Source: Neocallimastix lanati (nom. inval.)
Taxonomy: Eukaryota; Neocallimastigomycota; Neocallimastigomycetes; Neocallimastigales; Neocallimastigaceae
DNA: 64,000 nt
NCBI GenBank assembly: GCA_016946835.1
Contig: JACVTC010000168.1
Location: 276,863 to 340,862, forward strand
Reading direction: 5' to 3'
Under the pieces are notes generated by a model. It made no database searches, was not told the DNA's origin, and saw only the letters and a program-made list of their open reading frames with translations. The position numbers and the translations under genes are program-made. This document shows positions 49,035 to 61,217 of this stretch, in pieces. How positions within the stretch are numbered: the first letter of the stretch is position 1; the number at the start of each line of letters is the position of its first letter.

Positions 49035-49135
49035 AATTAAATTTATACTATTTAAATTATAAAAATTTTATATATTATTAAAAATATTATATTTATTATT
49101 AATAATACTATTTTTTATTTAGTAATTTGATTAGC

Positions 49136-49930
49136 TTATTTACAGACACAAGAAGAAATATTATTGGATTCACATTTTCTTTCAAGTTTAGTTGGTTCTT
49201 TGCCATTTTTGTTACCTTTGAAGAGTTGACAAACATGTCCCTTGTTGATTTTAACATTCTTTAAGGTGGCCGTATCTCCAAAATTCTTATTGATTCCAAC
49301 AAGCGTATTGACATTAGTAGCTGTAACATTAGTCATGACTACTGATCGTTTACCTTGATACCCACTCTTACAATTACCACAGGCACGATAAAGCTTACCG
49401 GAATTACGAACATCAAAGTTTGAAATGTAAACTGTTCCGGCTGAATTATGTTGAATAATTTTATCACTTCCATTCTTGGCACCTCCTCCTTTAACATAGA
49501 ATTTGGCATTAGGATTGGTACTCTTTTCGAAAGTTAAAGCATCTTCACAAACATCTTCCCACCATACGTTTTCAACAGTACAACCATCACTAATACAATG
49601 AACATGTTCCTTAGAATTGGCACCGAGAATGACATTCTTTAAGGTGGCTCCCTTTTCTAAAATGAAAACAGCATCCTTGGTACCACCTTCAATCTTGGTA
49701 CAATCACCGAGACCCTTTTGACCACGATCATATCTTACCCATTGATTATTATTTTTCTTAAAACCATCGAAAGTTTGACCGGCCTTAACATAGATAGGAG
49801 CCTTATTACTAATAGTCTTCTTTGCGGTAGGCCAAGAAGCTCTTTTTTCTAAAACTGAACTTTCTTCTAAAGGAGCTGCAATGGCTAAAGAAGTCATAAC
49901 CAAACAAGATATAATACCAGATAATTTCAT
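49136..49930 (-). CDS. Secreted pectate lyase, family PL3 (copy 10)
   Basis: 264 residues. Private changes are I7 and T13 in the signal peptide and S196 (KRSVVM instead of KRAVVM). The hydrophobic core of the signal is still adequate. Exact palindrome at 49966-49985, 35 bp before the start. It is head-to-head with pseudogene copy 11, with 2.07 kb between the two ATGs. Confidence 0.92.
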   Translation of the reverse strand: MKLSGIISCLVMTSLAIAAPLEESSVLEKRASWPTAKKTISNKAPIYVKAGQTFDGFKKNNNQWVRYDRGQKGLGDCTKIEGGTKDAVFILEKGATLKNVILGANSKEHVHCISDGCTVENVWWEDVCEDALTFEKSTNPNAKFYVKGGGAKNGSDKIIQHNSAGTVYISNFDVRNSGKLYRACGNCKSGYQGKRSVVMTNVTATNVNTLVGINKNFGDTATLKNVKINKGHVCQLFKGNKNGKEPTKLERKCESNNISSCVCK

Positions 49931-52003
49931 TTTTTTTTTGTTTTTTTTATTAAAGTTTTTATTTATTAATATTTATAAATATTAACTATAATAATATTTA
50001 TATATTCTTTTCTTAATATTAATTTTATTACAATATTACAATTATTTATTTAATTGTAAATATTTTATTACTTTTTTTATAATATAGAATAATAATTTTT
50101 AATAATTTACAAAAAAAGAAGTGATTTAATTCATTATTTATATTTTTTTTAGAAATTACTATTAAAAATTATTAAAATGAAATTACAGATATTAAATATA
50201 TTAAAAAGGAAAAAAAGTATTATTTTAAAATTATAAAAATGTAAAAAAATACTATTATTAATTTTTTATTTTTTAATAATTATTAATAATAATAAAAATA
50301 AATATTATAGTTTACGATATAAAGAATGAAAAATATTTTAAATTTAAAATATTAAAAAAAATTTTTTTTTTTTTTAATAAAAAAATTACTTTAATTCAAT
50401 AAAAATAATAATTATTGAATGAATTTAATATTAAATTGGAAATAAAAATTTTATTAAATTTTAATTTTTTTTTTTTTTTTTAAAAATTAAAAATATTACA
50501 ATTTATTAAATAGTATTTTAAATTTAGCATTATAATAAGAATTAATTGTTAAAATCTTTAATAATTATTTTTATTTTCAAATTTTTTAATACTAAAATAA
50601 AAAATTACCGTTAATATTTATTCAAACTTTGAAGTTCTTATTTTATTATTAGACAGAATAATTAAAAAATTAATATATATTATATTAAAACTAATTAATT
50701 TACTAGGTTAGATAACAATGATTATTAGAAAATTTCAGAATTTATTTTTATTTTAATATGAAATAAATACATATATAAATTTAAATTTTTTGTTGTTATA
50801 AAATTTAATATTTATAAAAAATTTTAATAGCATTATATTTTTTTAATTAAATTATAATATTATTCAAAGCAATTATAATATTTATATTAGTATTGAAGTA
50901 AAATATAATCTTTATAATAATAAAATTTATGTGAAGTAAAATACAATCTTTATAAAAATAAAATTATTCCATTAAATAATATAATTATATCCCATAATTC
51001 ATTAATAATTAATTTAAAAATTTAAGGAATAATATAAAAAATAATTTTATAAAATTGTTTCTTATTGTTTTGATAAAAGTCTCAGAACTTTTTTTTTATA
51101 ATAAATATTATTTGTAATATTTAAATTTAATATTAGATAATTAGAAAAAAAAAACAATATTAGTATTTAATTATTCTTAATATTAATAATATGTAAAATT
51201 TAAAATTTATTAAAGATTAAATTTTAATATTTTTAAAGATTTTAATTATTAATTCTCTAAATTAAAAATGAAATTTTTATAATTTATTAAATTTTTTATT
51301 TCCCATTTAATATTTAATTCATTTTATTATTATTATTTTTTAGTAAATTAAAAATAATATTTCATAAATGAAATAATTGACATTTAAAAATATTTTAATA
51401 TAAATATTTTAAATTGAAAAATATTTTCCTTTGTTTCAATTCTAATAATTTTTATTATCAAATAAAATTATTAATGTAAATTATAAAAATACAAAATAAA
51501 TTAAATATTGAATATATTTTATTGTTATTATTTTTAGTATATTAAAATATTTTTTCATTATTAACAAATAAACTTTCAAATAAAATTTCAAATTTAAAAA
51601 TGTTTTTGTTGTTTGAATTCTGTTTATTATTTCCATAATACTTATTATTATTAAATATTAATAATAATAATAATTACTGTTAATATTAAAAAATTGATGA
51701 ATTAATAATATTAGCATTTTATCATTTAATAATTTTAGAATACCTGAATAAAAAATTATTATCTATAATATTATAAAAAAAATATTAAAATAATAAATAC
51801 AAAAAATATAAAAAATCTCTTCTGGTTTATTAATTATTAAAAAAATATTATTCTGTATTATAATAAAATAAATATTTACAATTAAATAAATAATTGTAAT
51901 ATTGTAACAAAATTAATAGAAAAAAAAAAGATTATATAATATTATTATAGTTAATATTTATAAATATTAATATATAAAAACTTTAATAAATAACAAAAAA
52001 AAA
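49931..52003. repeat. Divergent upstream region between copies 10 and 11
   Basis: It holds the upstream block of copy 10 (to about 50400) and, from there on, the upstream block of copy 11, homologous to 1-1550. No gene. A short direct duplication TTTATGTGAAGTAAAATACA-like lies near 50880-50960. Confidence 0.75.
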
Positions 52004-52798
52004 ATGAAATTATCTGGTATTTTATCTTGTTTGGTTATGGCTTCTTTAGCCATTGCGGCTCCTTAAGAAGAAAATTCTGTTTTAAAAAAAAGAGCTTCTT
52101 GGCCTACCCCTAAGAAAATTATTAGTAATAAGGCTCCTATCTATGTTAAGGCGGGTCAAACTTTCGATGGTTTTAAGAAAAATAATAATCAATGGGTAAG
52201 ATATGATCATGGTCAAAAGGGTCTCGGTGATTGTACCAAGACTGAAGGTGGTACTAAGGATGCTGTTTTCATTTTAGAAAAGGGAGCCACCTTAAAGAAT
52301 GTCATTCTCGGTGCCAATTCTAAAGAACATGTTCATTGTATCGGTGATGGTTGTACGGTTGAAAATGTATGGTGGGAAGATGTTTGTGAAGATGCTTTAA
52401 CTTTCGAAAAGAGTACCAATCCTAATGCCAAATTCTATGTTAAAGGAGGAGGTGACAAAAATAGAAGTGATAAAATTATTCAACATAATTCAGCAAGAAC
52501 AGTTTACATTTCAAACTTTGATGTTCGTAATTCCGGAAAACTTTATGGTGCCTGTGGTAATTGTAAGAGTGGCTATCAAGGAAAACGTGCAGTAGTTATG
52601 ACTAATGTTATAGCTACTAATGTCAATACGCTTGTTGGAATCAATAAGAATTTTGGAGATACGGCCACCTTAAAGAATGTTAAAATCAACAAAGGACATG
52701 TTTGTCAACTCTTCCAAGGTAACAAAAATGGAAAAGAACCAACTAAACTTGAAAGAAAATGTGAATCTAATAATATTTCTTCTTGTGTCTGTAAATAA
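52004..52798 (+). pseudogene. Pectate lyase PL3 pseudogene (copy 11)
   Basis: Full length with no indel (795 bp), but codon 21 is TAA where the others have TTA, so translation would stop after the signal peptide. Further replacements fit loss of constraint: E28K next to the KR site, R69H, I80T, S114G, A151D, G154R, G165R, R182G (the inferred catalytic arginine) and T203I. It shares P36 and synonymous sites with copy 1. The upstream palindrome is still exact (51951-51970), so transcription may persist. The open piece at 52598-52798 is only its 3' end. Confidence 0.93.
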
Positions 52799-53255
52799 AA
52801 TAATCAAATCAATAAAAATAAATATTATTATTAAATATAAACTTAAAATTTCTAATAATGAATATAATTTTTTAAAAATAAATACAAAAATTAATTATTA
52901 TGAAATATATTAAAATAATATAATATATAATTATATTATATTATATTATATATTTTAATATATAATTAAAATATAATTTAAAAAAATTGTATTTTGAATT
53001 AATTTATTATTATTATTAAATTATATTATAAAACTCATATCTTTAATGTAAAATAAAACTTTATAAATAATTTTAATAACAAACAAAACAATAATAAATA
53101 AAATAAATTAAACAATTATTAAAATCAAAAAAAAAAAAAAATAAAAATAAAAATAATTATATATAAATATTTAATATGAAATAAAAATTAATAATTATTA
53201 ATAAAATTAAATATTTTATTAATATAAAAATTTATTAAATATATATTTAATTTTG
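52799..53255. repeat. Downstream flank of copy 11
   Basis: Lyase-type downstream flank, recognisable to about 53250, where the repeat homology ends at the sequence GTTAAAGGAGTCACACTGGA. Noncoding. Confidence 0.65.
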
Positions 53256-54056
53256 TTAAAGGAGTCACACTGGATGTGGTGTACACACACACGATATTTA
53301 TTTTATTAAATATTTATTTAATTATTTATTATTATTTTATATTATGACTCCATTATTTAATATGATACAATAATTCAATATTTAATCTATTACATACATT
53401 ATATCATTAATATACTTTATTATATCTTAATGTACATTACTTAACGATTTTAAATTATATAAATTTTTTTTGTCTTTCAGAAAAGTTATACTTTATTCTT
53501 TTATATATATTACTACTATCAAATTTAATTATTATACAACAATAGAATAAATTGTTAGAAATGAAATGTGAAAATATTCTCTTTCTTATCTTTAAAAATT
53601 TAAAAAAAAAAAAAAAAAATTAAAAAAAAAATTAAGTAAAAAAAATATTTATATTTAAATTTCTAACTTTATTTATATATTATAATTAACTTTTCCAAAA
53701 ATTTATATAAATATTTATATTTTTAAAAATATTATGATATATTCAAATTTTAATATTTATGATGTTTTTATTGTATAAAATATAATTTCTATATTCATTT
53801 AATCAATAATAAAGAAAATAAAAAAAAATATAATAATAATTATTTCTAGTAAAATATGATTATAATATTTTGAATTTATCTTTTTTTTCTTTTTACTGAA
53901 TTTTTTTTTAGTATTCAATGGTTATTTATTAATAAATGAAAATTTATATTTGTTTTATGAAAAAGTACAATTACATATATATAATAAAATAAAATTAAAT
54001 TAATAAACAGTATTATTAAATATATAGTTAAATAAATGAATAATATTATTAAAGTA

Positions 54057-54670
54057 TTGATATAAAATGAAATATTCAAACCTTAATTAATATAAAATTA
54101 GTTTTTATTATTCAAACATAAATTAATGTCATAAATCAAATTTAAATCTAATGATTTTATAACAATTTCAATATGTGGCTTGATTTCTATATATTAATTA
54201 TATTTATAATTAATAATAAATTTTATAGCATAAATCAATGTTTTAATTATATTCTTATTATTTTATATTTATATTTATATAGTTATTAAATATTTCCTTA
54301 AATAATAATTATTAATAGTTTATTCTAATCACAAGAACAATTAATTAAATAGTTAATTATAACTAAATAACATAAAAATAAAGCATTTCTCTGAATTATG
54401 AGAAGTGTCGAGTCGTCGTTGTTGTGTAAAAGTTAAGATTAAAAGTTATATTATGTTAAGTTAGTTTGTAATTAAAAGTATAAGAAAGTTGTTAAATAGT
54501 CTTTTTAAATATATGTAGTTTTTATATAAAATTAAATAAATAAATAAATAATAAATAAATAAATTTAATAAATAAATCCCAACAAAAGTACATCGAACTT
54601 TTGAGTTGTATATCAATATATTATTGTTAAAAATCAAAGAGAATAAAGTATTAAACATCATATTAAATTT
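54057..54670 (+). repeat. Direct repeat A (partner at 54808-55385)
   Basis: Shares with B long runs such as ATTTAAATCTAATGATTTTA and ATAAATTTTATAGCATAAAT, then a similar end with CTTTTGAGTTGTATATCA in A and CTTTGAGTTGTATATCA in B. Similarity is high at first and weaker in the last 250 bp. Start-to-start distance is about 751 bp. Confidence 0.8.
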
Positions 54671-54807
54671 GGGATTCAAATTTATCAGAAAATCATTTTT
54701 TTTAAAAAATCATATTGTCTTATGGATACCTTTTAATATTTATTATATTTATTTTTTTAATATTGTGTAATTACAAATTTATTTCCAATTTATTAAAATA
54801 ATTATAC

Positions 54808-55385
54808 TTGATATAAAATGAAATATTCAAACCTTAATATAAATTTTTATTGTTCAAACATAAATTTAATGTCATAAATCAAATTTAAATCTAATGATTT
54901 TATAGAAATTTCAATATGTAGCTTGATTTCTATATATTTATTATATTTAAAATTAATAATAAATTTTATAGCATAAATCAATGCTTTTAATTATATTCAT
55001 ATTATTTTATTAAATATTTCCTTAAATAATAAATATTAATATTTATAATACTTGAACTTAAAAATTCATTTAATAATTTATTTTAATCACAAGAATAACT
55101 AACTAAATAGTTAATTATAACTTAATAACTTAATAATAAACCATTTTCTCCGAATTAAGAAAAGTGTGTAAAAAAGTCGTTAGATAGTTTTTAAATGTGT
55201 AGTCAAGTATAATCATTTTACTTGAATAAATAATAAATATATGTAATCTTAATAATAAAAATAAATAAATGAATAATACTTTAATAAATGTAATAAATAA
55301 ATCCCTAACAATAGTACTTTGAGTTGTATATCATATTCTATGTAGTATTGTTTTGTCAGAATGAGAATTTAATACTTTAAATTTT
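54808..55385 (+). repeat. Direct repeat B (partner at 54057-54670)
   Basis: Second copy of the block, with internal indels. B lacks the GTCGAGTCGTCGTTGTTGTG stretch found in A at 54407-54426. LTR fragments or a simple segmental duplication are both possible; no coding sequence lies between the copies. Confidence 0.8.
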
Positions 55386-55463
55386 AAAATAATGTTTTTT
55401 TATAATAAATATTATTAATAATTGTTCATTACTTATAATATTCAATTTATAAGTTTTTTTTTA

Positions 55464-55737
55464 TTTTTATTATTCTTTTTTTTTTTTTTTTTTTGTCATT
55501 TATTACTTTTAACTAAATAATGAATATTTCTTCTTATGACTATTTTTCTATTGAAAATTTAAAATAATATTTTCTATATATTTTACAATAATTAATAAAT
55601 TATTTTTCTTTTTATATAATATCATAAGTCATTTATTATTTTTTTATATGTATTATTATACTCCTTTTATTTTCTTTTTTTTTTTTTTTTTAATATTATC
55701 ATTTTATTTTTTTTCCCAATTCAATTTAAAAATATAT
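55464..55737 (+). repeat. Tandem duplication of about 270 bp, copy 1
   Basis: The unit contains GTCATTTATTACTTTTAACT, ATGACTATTTTTCTATTGAA and a closing CCCAATTCAATTTAAAAATA, followed directly by copy 2. Confidence 0.88.
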
Positions 55738-55996
55738 TTTTATTATTCTTTTTTTTGTCATTTATTACTTTTAACTGAATAATGAATATTTTGTCTTATG
55801 ACTATTTTTCTATTGAAAATATAAAATAATATTTTCTTTATATTTTACAATAATTCATAAATTATTTTTCTTTTTATATAATATCATAAGTCATTTATTA
55901 TTTTTTTATATGTATTATATTGTTTTTTTTTTTTTTTATTTTTTTTTTTTAATATTATCATTTTATTTTTTTCCCAATTCAATTTAAAAATATATT
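55738..55996 (+). repeat. Tandem duplication of about 270 bp, copy 2
   Basis: Immediately adjacent second unit with the same landmarks. The copies differ mainly in poly-T lengths, so the duplication looks recent. Confidence 0.88.
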
Positions 55997-56712
55997 ATTT
56001 TTTTTTTTTTTTTTGTAAAATATAAAACATAAACTTTTAATTATAATAATAATAAAAATATTATATATTGTAAATTTTTATATATTAATTCTATCTTTAT
56101 TAATCTAATTATATTTATTATCAAATTAATTAAAAAATTTTTTTATTAATAATAATTGATATTTAATAAGTAAAATTTATTTCCATGAAATAATTGTAAA
56201 TATTATTGTTTTAAATAATACTAAAAATTTAATAAAAAAATGTTTCATTGAGCTATGTTAAATAAATTAAATAAATAGGAGACACAAAAAATTTAATTTC
56301 CGAAAATGTTAATTAGAGTATTTCTTTAAATACATAAAAATAAAACAAAAAATAATATCTATATATTAAAAATTTAAGTACATATATTTAAACATTATTT
56401 AATAAAATTTAAAGAAATAATAATTATTAAAAATATTATCAAATAAAAAATATCTATTAATTTAAATAAATTCTATTTATATTGTATCAAAAAAATATAT
56501 TTAAATTAATTTTCATTATATATACTTAATATTTATTTATATTAAAGTTCTAATATCTTCTATTAAAAATATAAAAAACATCTCATAATTATTTTTTAAA
56601 TAAATTATTTAAAATATTATTATTTATTAATATTTTAATACTATTTATCATTGTTATTATTAATAATAAAACATTATTATTTTAAATATATCATTATCTT
56701 AAAAAAAAATTG

Positions 56713-56720
56713 TATAAAAA
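56713..56720 (+). promoter_or_regulatory. Possible TATA box of the GH6 gene
   Basis: TATAAAAA in a GTATAAAAAGAG context, about 190 bp before the ATG, followed by a C/T-richer stretch (CTTCATTTCTTCAATTC). Such a position would give a long 5' leader. Assigned by motif and position only. Confidence 0.35.
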
Positions 56721-56913
56721 GAGAATTTTTCTTCATTTCTTCAATTCAATTTAATTATTAAATAATATAATTATTATTATTATAAAAAAAATATTATCTT
56801 GAAGAAAATATAAAAAATATTTTTGTTTTATTTCAGTATATATATATATAAATATAACTTTGAATATTTCAATTCAATATTAAAAAATTTTAATTAAAAA
56901 ATAAAAAATAAAA

Positions 56914-58362
56914 ATGAAGGCTTCCATTGTTTTATCTGCTCTTACTGCTTTTACTCTTAAAGCTTCCGCTGATTGTTTCTCTACCAGATTAGGTTATCCA
57001 TGTTGTTCTGGAAATGATGTTGTTTACATTGATAATGACGGTAAATGGGGTGTTGAAAATGGTAACTGGTGTGGTATTGCCGATACTCCATCTCAAGCTG
57101 CTTGTTGGTCACTTTCTCAGGGTTATCCATGTTGCTCTTCATCAAATGCTGAAGTTTGGTACACCGATGCCTCCGGTAAATGGGGTGTTGAAAATGGTGA
57201 CTGGTGTGGTATTCCAACTGGTTCTACTGGTGGTGATGCCACTCCAGGTGAACAGTACACTCACAATGGTAATCCATTTGCTAATAAGATTTTCTATATT
57301 AACCCATACTATGTTGAAGAAGTGGATGGTGCTATCGCTCAAATGTCTGATTCTTCCTTGATTTCTAAGGCTGAAAAGATGAAGACTTACTCCAATGCTA
57401 TCTGGCTTGATTCCATCAAAAATATGCAAAGTTGGTTGGAATCAAATTTAAAAGGTGCTCTCTCCCAACAAAATGCCTCTGGTCAAGATGTTTTAACTGT
57501 TTTCGTTGTCTACGATTTACCAGGTCGTGATTGTCATGCTCTTGCTTCTAATGGTGAACTTCTTGCCAATGATAGTGATTGGGCTCGTTATAAGACTGAA
57601 TATATTGATGTCATTGAAGGTCACTTAAAGACTTACAAATCTCAACCAGTTGTTCTTATTATTGAACCAGATTCACTTGCAAATATGGTTACTAATCTTG
57701 ATTCTACTCCAGCTTGTCGTGATTCCGAAAAGTATTACATGGATGGTCATGCTTATTTAATTCAAAAGTTTGGTGTTCTTCCTCACGTTGCTATGTATCT
57801 TGATATTGGTCACGCCTTCTGGTTAGGTTGGGATGATAATCGTCAAAAAGCTGGTAAGGTCTACTCCAAAGTTATCAGCTCTGGTGCTCCAGGTAAGGTT
57901 CGTGGATTCACTGATAATGTTGCTAACTACACTCCATGGGAAGATCCAACTCTTTCTCGTGGACCAGAAACTGAATGGAATCCATGCCCAGATGAAAAGA
58001 GATATTTAGAAGCTATGTATAAAGACTTTAAGGCCGCTGGTATTGAATCCGTTTACTTCGTTTGTGACTCTTCTCGTAATGGTAAGAAAGTTGATCGTAA
58101 ACACCCAGGTGAATGGTGTAACCAAACTGGTGCTGGTGTTGGTTATAGACCACAAGCCAATCCAATTTCAGGTATGAGTTATCTTGATGCTTTCTACTGG
58201 ATTAAGCCACTTGGTGAATCCGATGGTACTTCTGATGAAAGTGCAGCTCGTTTCGATGGCTACTGTGGACATGAAACTGCCATGAAACCAGCTCCAGAAG
58301 CCGGTCAATGGTTCCAAAAGTTCTTTGAGGAAGGTCTTAAGAATGCTAATCCAGCTCTTTAA
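56914..58362 (+). CDS. GH6 cellobiohydrolase with two N-terminal fungal dockerins
   Basis: 482-residue intronless cellulosomal enzyme expected to release cellobiose from cellulose chain ends, with inversion of configuration. Signal peptide 1-19 (cleavage before DCF). Two CBM10-like fungal dockerins (PF02013) at about 20-55 and 63-100, each with a GYPCC motif and a WCGI end; they bind scaffoldin in the anaerobic-fungal cellulosome. A short Gly/Thr linker (101-118) leads to the GH6 domain (PF01341). Signature 1 is [18 protein letters not shown] (198-215), with D206 equivalent to the catalytic acid-side Asp175 of Trichoderma Cel6A. Signature 2 is [10 protein letters not shown] (248-257), with D253 equivalent to Asp221. 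C207/C268 and C402/C451 fit the two known disulfides. The start is set by the signal peptide. Codons are less A+T-rich than in the neighbours, typical for strongly expressed enzymes here. Other frames over this gene are shadows. Confidence 0.96.
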   Translation: MKASIVLSALTAFTLKASADCFSTRLGYPCCSGNDVVYIDNDGKWGVENGNWCGIADTPSQAACWSLSQGYPCCSSSNAEVWYTDASGKWGVENGDWCGIPTGSTGGDATPGEQYTHNGNPFANKIFYINPYYVEEVDGAIAQMSDSSLISKAEKMKTYSNAIWLDSIKNMQSWLESNLKGALSQQNASGQDVLTVFVVYDLPGRDCHALASNGELLANDSDWARYKTEYIDVIEGHLKTYKSQPVVLIIEPDSLANMVTNLDSTPACRDSEKYYMDGHAYLIQKFGVLPHVAMYLDIGHAFWLGWDDNRQKAGKVYSKVISSGAPGKVRGFTDNVANYTPWEDPTLSRGPETEWNPCPDEKRYLEAMYKDFKAAGIESVYFVCDSSRNGKKVDRKHPGEWCNQTGAGVGYRPQANPISGMSYLDAFYWIKPLGESDGTSDESAARFDGYCGHETAMKPAPEAGQWFQKFFEEGLKNANPAL

Positions 58363-59240
58363 AAAAAAATTGATTAATTAAAATAAAATAAAAAAACAAA
58401 AAATATTTCACTAAGCATTAATTATTAACAAAACAAAATATTAAAAAGGTACAAAAAAAATATAAGAATATAAAAATAAAATATTAAAATGATGGTCAAA
58501 GGAAAATTGATTACTTATATTTACATATTATATATAGTAACCTTTTTCTAGTTATAGAAAATTATTCACTATAAACTATTACCCATCAGAAAAAATTATA
58601 TATATAAAAAATAATATTTTAATATTTTATATTTTATTTTAGATATATTACGAGAAAAATATATTATTATTTTTTTTGTTCTTGATTTTTAATATACTTA
58701 TATTAAAATGTATATATATTATTAAGATTTTCATTTTAAATTTATGTCATTTAAACTATATTATAAACAATATAATATTGACTAAACACAAATGTTTTTA
58801 TAATAAATAAAAAAAATTTTTTTAATAAAAATTTAATAAAAATTAAATAAAACATAAAATAAAATATAAAAATAAAAATTAAATAAAAAATAAAATAAAA
58901 TATAAAATAAAAAATTAAATAAAGAAAAAATATTAAATTTTAAATAAATATTAAAACGAATAATCTGTAGAAAAGAAAAAAAGGAAATAATAAAATAAAA
59001 GTAAATATATATATATATATTAATTTATATACTTATATCCAAAATAAAGGAATTGAATAAATTAAAAATGCCTACTTTTTAAAGTTTTTTTATTTTTTAT
59101 TTTATTTTTATTTTTATCTTTATATATATAAAATAACTAAAACCATAAAGAAGAATTCTCCATTTATGTTTGATAACATGAAAAATTATAATAATAATAA
59201 TAAGTAGTTCAATCCAAAAAAAAAAAAAAAAAAAAAAAAA

Positions 59241-59284
<44 letters not shown>

Positions 59285-61146
59285 GTAGTTCAATCCAAAA
59301 AAAAAAAAAAAAAAAAAAAAGTATTAAATATTAAATGAATCTAATATTTAAATTTTTTACAAGCTATACAAAGGAATGTTTAATTAAATATCTTTAAATA
59401 AGCCTCAGCTTCCCAAACTTTTACAACGTACTTTTCTACAATTCATAAAATCAATTATAAAATATTATAAATCAATTTTAATCCATTTATAAAAGTAAAA
59501 AAAAAAGTTCTTTTTTAATAATTACTTATTTTATTAATACTTATAAAAATTTTTTTAAAAGAAAAAAAGGAATAATGGAAAAGAACATGTAATTACATTA
59601 AAAGAATATAAAAAAAATAATTCCACAATACAACAGTGGAATTCATTAATTCCTTGAGCTGGAAAGTCATCATAAAAAATAAAAAAAAAAGGGAAAAGAA
59701 AGACAAAAAAAAAAAAATTAAAAAAATTGTTTTCGAATCTCATAAATAAACTTTAATGATTGTAACATGTGAAAATAATGCCTCTGATTTTTTTTGGAAA
59801 TTGTCGCTGATATATCAAATATAAATATAATTCTCTAATTCCTTATGAATAATTAAACAGTAAATCTATTGACTGCAATAATATACGTATTTTTCTTAAT
59901 AGATGTAAGAAATTTTATCTAAATAATTTGGAATACAAAAATAGAAAAAAAAAAACATTTATTTTTTTTTAGTAAATCTATAGTTACTAAGGAATTTTTT
60001 TTTTAAAGAGTCTATAAAAATTTCAGCTAAGATAAAAATCCTAACATCTTGGATAATTAGAAGTTAAAAGAATCATAAAAAAAATCCAACTATCACTATA
60101 ATTTTGAATAATCATAATTTTAATGAAAAAGATCTTTCAATTATTGAATTAAAAAAAAATAATAAAAAATAAAAAAAAAGGTGTGTTCTTGGTCTTTCTT
60201 CCTCTACATGTGATAACGATCAAATAATAATATTATTCTCAATAAAAAAAATAATAATGAAAAAAGTTATGATAATAAATTAAAATTAAAAGAAAAAAAA
60301 AAAAAAGTAAAATTAAAAAACAAGTAAACAAAGGGATATTAAATATTTTAAAAAAGAATGTTCAAATAAAAAAAAAATTATTATATGAAAAATAAATGAA
60401 TAAAAATATTACAAATATTTTTGAAAAAAAAAATTTTGATATTTTTATTAAATATAATTCAAAAAAAAAAAATTATGAAATAGACAAATTGAAAATGAAA
60501 AATATTATTGATAAAACTCAATTGTTATTTTATTTTTTTTTTTTAGGGTGATCCCTTATTAATTATCTATATTAATAAATTTTATTAATATCAATATTAA
60601 TTCAAAAATAAAAGTAAAATAATTTTAGGAAAAGCATATCATTTCAGTAATTAGAAAAGAATAATTATAATAAATAATTATAATATTCTTTATATATATA
60701 AATATATATATATTTATATAGAATGTGATGCATTTTAGCAATGTGAATTTAACTATATAATAAAAAGTAAACAGATAATAAATATCAAGTAAAATATTAA
60801 TGAAAAAAAATAATACAAAGTAAATAAATAATAAATATAAATTAAAATATTAATGAAAATAATAATACAAAGTAAATAAATAATAAATATCAAATAAAAT
60901 ATTAATGAAAAAAATAATATTAATTATTAAAAAAAAAATTTAATAATATTTACTAATAAAAATCATTATTTTTTAATTTTATTACTTCATAATTCTAATA
61001 TAAATATTAATAATTTTATTAATCTTTTTATCAAGATATTATTATTTTTTATTTTTTATGTATATATTTTTTTTTATTTATTATTACAAATTATTTTTTT
61101 GTTATTTAATATCTAAATCTTAATCCAACATTATTAAAAAATTAAT
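58363..61146. other. Intergenic region between GH6 and the tRNA gene
   Basis: No supportable ORF. 58363-59180 is A+T-rich downstream DNA. 59190-59320 has a duplicated AAT/poly-A microsatellite. 59400-60250 has clearly higher complexity without a recognised gene. 60660-60960 holds near-repeats of AAAGTAAATAAATAATAAAT, three times. Confidence 0.55.
59195..59320 (+). repeat. Duplicated AAT-TAGTTCAATCC-poly-A unit
   Basis: The string AAGTAGTTCAATCC preceded by AAT repeats and followed by a poly-A tract of about 25 bases occurs twice, at about 59200 and 59282. Confidence 0.88.
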
Positions 61147-61217
61147 AGGTCCTACCGAGGTTCGAACTCGGGTTATTAGATTCAGAGTCTAATGTGCTAC
61201 CACTACACTATAGAACC
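61147..61217 (-). tRNA. tRNA-Gln (anticodon CUG)
   Basis: Intronless tRNA gene. The acceptor arm GGTTCTA pairs with TAGGACC (all seven pairs, one G-U), followed by discriminator T at 61147. The A box region is TAGTGTAGTGGTAGC. The anticodon arm is TTAGA-CTCTGAA-TCTAA with anticodon CTG, reading the glutamine codon CAG. The B box is GGTTCGAAC-like (GAGTTCGAACCTC). A T6 run on the - strand just downstream (about 61131-61136) is a good Pol III terminator. The body closely resembles fungal tRNA-Gln. The 3' CCA is not encoded, as usual in eukaryotes. Confidence 0.95.

Larger units (their letters stand above)
47164..49135. repeat. Spacer between copies 9 and 10
   Basis: Standard unit plus two extra features: a 59-bp tandem duplication (48618-48735) and an inverted copy of a spacer block (48886-49034 against 48154-48302). 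Noncoding. Confidence 0.75.
53256..56913. other. Intergenic region upstream of the GH6 gene
   Basis: No supportable gene. It starts with a small patch of normal complexity (53256-53300, including TGGTGTACACACACACGATA), then A+T-rich DNA with two duplicated blocks (listed separately). The final 200 bp contain the probable GH6 promoter. Confidence 0.6.

Noticed and set aside
57014-57429. Alternative frames over the GH6 gene on both strands
   Set aside because: Shadows of the GH6 coding sequence; repeated blocks reflect the two dockerins.
59555-59743. - strand 62-codon frame with PAQGINEFHCC
   Set aside because: Flanked by Phe-rich translation of A tracts; no domain, no splice-compatible neighbours. 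Left as part of the unexplained region.
59755-59815. Box C/D snoRNA or Sm-site-like motifs (ATGATT, CTGATTTTTTTTGGA)
   Set aside because: Motifs are too short and spacing unconvincing in A+T-rich DNA; no terminal stem found.
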